A stretch of 64,000 nt of DNA, from assembly GCF_903166545.1 (NCBI RefSeq), contig NZ_CAESCH010000003.1, positions 186,001 to 250,000 of the forward strand. The letters are read 5' to 3'. The number at the start of each line of letters is the position of its first letter. Position 1 is the first letter of the stretch. Both the position numbers and the translations under genes were made by a program. This document shows, one piece after another, positions 62,283-64,000 of the stretch. Origin of the DNA: Metabacillus schmidteae (GTDB lineage Bacteria; Bacillota; Bacilli; Bacillales; Bacillaceae). The notes beneath the pieces were generated by a model. It was not told the origin of the DNA and searched no databases. It saw only the letters and a program-made list of their open reading frames with translations.

Positions 62283-62396
62283 GCGACCCATTTTTGGTCA
62301 GCTGTTGCTTAACAAACATTTAGCAGCCTTTGAGGTTGATTAGAAGTGCACACAGTATATTTGTGTCCTTTTCTAATAAACTTCAAGGGCTTTTTG
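62283..62396 (+). ncRNA. repeated plasmid leader RNA/attenuator, copy 4
   Basis: GCGACC/GGTCAGC hairpin with bulged A, TGTT/AACA mini-hairpin, then AGCCTTTGAGGTT pairing with AACTTCAAGGGCT before TTTTT, with an inner ACACA/TGTGT hairpin. The U-rich tract TTTTCCTTTTTTATTTTTT precedes it. The leader is followed by a second terminator at 62421-62472 and by the helicase gene. Confidence 0.75.
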
Positions 62397-62420
62397 TGTT
62401 TTCAAAAACTTGATGTGTGT

Positions 62421-62472
62421 TCAAACGAGAATTTTAACGGAGCATTTTCTCCATATGGTTCTCGTTTTTTAT
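62421..62472 (+). terminator. second terminator-like hairpin in the helicase leader
   Basis: ACGAGAA and TTCTCGT form the outer stem, with GGAG/CTCC inside, followed by TTTTT. This gives two successive stops between the promoter and the helicase gene. Confidence 0.65.
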
Positions 62473-62484
62473 ATAGATAAAAGA

Positions 62485-62500
62485 AACTTTTAGAAAGAGG
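62485..62500 (+). repeat. 16-mer AAACTTTTRGAAAGAG, copy 4
   Basis: AAACTTTTAGAAAGAG followed by GGAG, about 190 bases before the helicase ATG. Here it is not at a gene start that I can recognise. Confidence 0.6.
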
Positions 62501-62612
62501 GAGTAATTTAAAGGAAAGGAGAGAGATTTAGGTCCTTTGACCGACTATTTAACAAAAAATGTGTTTGAAAACAAGAACATATGTTCTATAATTTAATCAA
62601 ACATATAAATAA

Positions 62613-62680
62613 GGGAGGTGTATCCCTAGCTAAGTGTATTTAGTTAGGGGTACTCCCCAACTCTACATTTAGCTAGGGAC
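62613..62680 (+). promoter_or_regulatory. alternative-pairing leader structure at the helicase start
   Basis: CCCTAGCTAA (62624-62633) can pair with TTAGTTAGGG (62640-62649) or, perfectly, with TTAGCTAGGG (62669-62678), and GGGG/CCCC forms another small hairpin between. The last segment lies where the ribosome site of ATG 62687 should be. The first form resembles the hairpin at 24523-24572. Confidence 0.5.
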
Positions 62681-62686
62681 TTATTT

Positions 62687-64000
62687 ATGTCAAACAACAT
62701 TGAATGGAAACTAGAAGAAAATGAAGATTCTCCTAAAATGCTGGAAGTGTATTTAGAACAATCATGGCAAAATGCCTTTTGTTATGCGTTAGCATGTGAA
62801 GCTCCAGATCAATCTTGGAAGCAACCACTAATTCTTATGACCATTATTGCAGGAAGTGATTCAACCCTTCAATCAATGAAGGCTGCAATGGACATAGGTT
62901 CAAATGGTATCTATTTTGGACATGGTGATAAAACACTTACAACATATGAATTCCAACGAGATTTTCAGTTGAATTCTGATAAAGGATCTTATGAAAAGTT
63001 TCCTATCACAATTAATCAAAATCGAAAGGCTCTTGCAATTGTTCACGATAAATTATTTGCTAATGAAGAGTATGTTTTATCGTTTGATGGCAATCCAGCA
63101 GAAGATATAGCGAATTTATTAGGTGGTTCTAAGTACGGTTTACATATTCTGAATGAATGGAAGGATACAGTATACCAAGAACTGCTTAATAGAGGCTTTA
63201 TAGAAGAGATTGAAATGTATTTTGACAAAGATCTATTCGTAGATGGTATGTCATTATTACGTATTAAACTTTCAGAAGAAGAGGCAGATAACCTTATTTC
63301 GGAGTTGGTCCAACAGAAAACAATCTGTTTTCCGAGGAGCGGAACGGGATCTGAATTAGAAACTGTAGATTCCTTAACTGATTATATGCTTGGATACTCT
63401 GATGCGATGGTTGAAAAACTTTCAAAAGAGGTACAACCAACCCATAATCCAATGGTAGATGAAACCTTAAAACATTTTGAGAGTTTTCCTCGTACATTAT
63501 TCCCTGTACAAAGTCATGTTGCAACAGCTGTTTCAAAAAGGTTGTTAGAACAAAAGGCTGTCATTATACAGGGTGAGATGTCAACAGGGAAATCGTCAGT
63601 TATGACTAGTATTGCAGAAGGTTACCATCAACTAAAAGGAAAAAAGGGATATTTCGCTTGTTTAATGGTTCCACCAAGCTTAACGGCAAAGTGGCCTGAT
63701 GAAATAAGAGAAATAGTACCTGATGCAGAGATTCATGTCATTCAAAAAACAAGTCAATTAATTGAATACCATGTAGCTTGGGAAAAAGCAGGACGACCAA
63801 AGCCTAAGAAACCAGTCTTCTTTGTTATTTCGTTTACTACTATGCGTGGAGATAGTCGTATTGTTCCCGCTGTAGAGTTCTCATATAAGAAAACAACTAT
63901 TCAAAAAACAGAAGACCGTATTCCATACAGATCAGGTTATTATTGTTCTTCATGTGGTAATGCTCACCAGGTCATTGAATCAAGTAATGTTGTGATCAAT
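62687..64000 (+). CDS. superfamily II (SNF2/DEAD-like) helicase, 5' part (3' end outside window)
   Basis: The frame is open from ATG 62687 through the last base (438 codons). Residues 1-270 have no recognised domain. Walker A (motif I) is VIIQGEMSTGKSSVMTSIA at about 290. Motif Ia follows as CLMVPPSLTAKWPDEIREIV, and VFFVISFTTMRGDSRIV comes next. A zinc-knuckle-like GYYCSSCGNAHQ begins near the window end. Plasmid and phage helicases of this sort act in replication or DNA defence. It lies downstream of leader RNA 4. Confidence 0.8.
   Translation, partial: MSNNIEWKLEENEDSPKMLEVYLEQSWQNAFCYALACEAPDQSWKQPLILMTIIAGSDSTLQSMKAAMDIGSNGIYFGHGDKTLTTYEFQRDFQLNSDKGSYEKFPITINQNRKALAIVHDKLFANEEYVLSFDGNPAEDIANLLGGSKYGLHILNEWKDTVYQELLNRGFIEEIEMYFDKDLFVDGMSLLRIKLSEEEADNLISELVQQKTICFPRSGTGSELETVDSLTDYMLGYSDAMVEKLSKEVQPTHNPMVDETLKHFESFPRTLFPVQSHVATAVSKRLLEQKAVIIQGEMSTGKSSVMTSIAEGYHQLKGKKGYFACLMVPPSLTAKWPDEIREIVPDAEIHVIQKTSQLIEYHVAWEKAGRPKPKKPVFFVISFTTMRGDSRIVPAVEFSYKKTTIQKTEDRIPYRSGYYCSSCGNAHQVIESSNVVIN

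Noticed and set aside
62537..62596. Possible 19-codon leader peptide (TTG start) in the helicase leader
   Set aside because: The spacing to GGAGAG is too long and no regulatory peptide pattern is visible.

Overview
The window looks like part of a large accessory replicon, most likely a big plasmid, of a low-GC Gram-positive bacterium of the Bacillaceae. The signs are AT-rich DNA with strong AGGAGG-type ribosome binding sites, many TTG and GTG starts, Bacillus-type SSB and HU proteins, LtaS- and RNase J-like proteins, a GC-rich intergenic repeat of a kind I associate with Bacillaceae, and many IS elements. No rRNA, tRNA, CRISPR array or recognisable replication initiator was seen.

Layout. (1) 1-5540: a Tad/type IVc-like pilus locus with a partial CpaE/MinD-like protein, a CpaF/TadA-like ATPase with an altered Walker A, two TadB/TadC-like membrane proteins, four tiny pilin-like peptides (two from a recent 193-bp tandem duplication) and two TadE/F-like pseudopilins. 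(2) 5541-13914: two secreted proteins, one of them a 2273-residue adhesin-like protein (PQQ propeller, CARDB, LamG, FN3-like and PKD domains). (3) 14066-20733: a decay zone with a diguanylate cyclase gene split by an IS66 element (8-bp target duplication visible), an IS1182 transposase, an XRE regulator and a broken GIY-YIG nuclease gene. (4) 20792-25283: an operon of unrecognised small plasmid genes, then the 5' part of a dndC-like gene. (5) 25284-51771: a complete 26.5-kb Tn7-like transposon with TGT/ACA ends and a TTCAG target duplication, inserted in that gene. It carries tnsA, tnsB, tnsC and two TniQ genes. Its cargo is three SulP anion transporters, three UspA proteins, an RNase J paralogue, an LtaS paralogue, an MFS transporter, a lipoprotein, an IS110 element, a serine-recombinase homologue without the catalytic serine, and a two-gene unit with an AAA+ ATPase at the right end. 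(6) 51777-64000: the 3' part of dndC, then plasmid maintenance and DNA-modification genes: SSB, an N6-type methyltransferase, an LPD1-domain protein, a C5-cytosine methyltransferase, an ATP-dependent DNA ligase, HU and the start of a helicase.

The most striking unexplained signal is a promoter-leader-terminator module of about 150-170 nt present four times (near 5662, 20856, 54626 and 62283). Each copy has a -10 box, a U-rich tract, a covarying GC-R-ACC/GGUYAGC hairpin, a small UGUU/AAAC hairpin and a long terminator hairpin, followed by a plasmid gene or operon. All four copies lie in the plasmid backbone and none in the Tn7-like element, so it looks like a replicon-wide attenuation or antitermination system, or a set of paralogous small RNAs. 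The backbone genes (pilus and adhesin, DNA modification, ssDNA handling) fit a mobile plasmid that attaches to surfaces or cells and protects its own DNA. The transposon adds ion-transport and stress functions.
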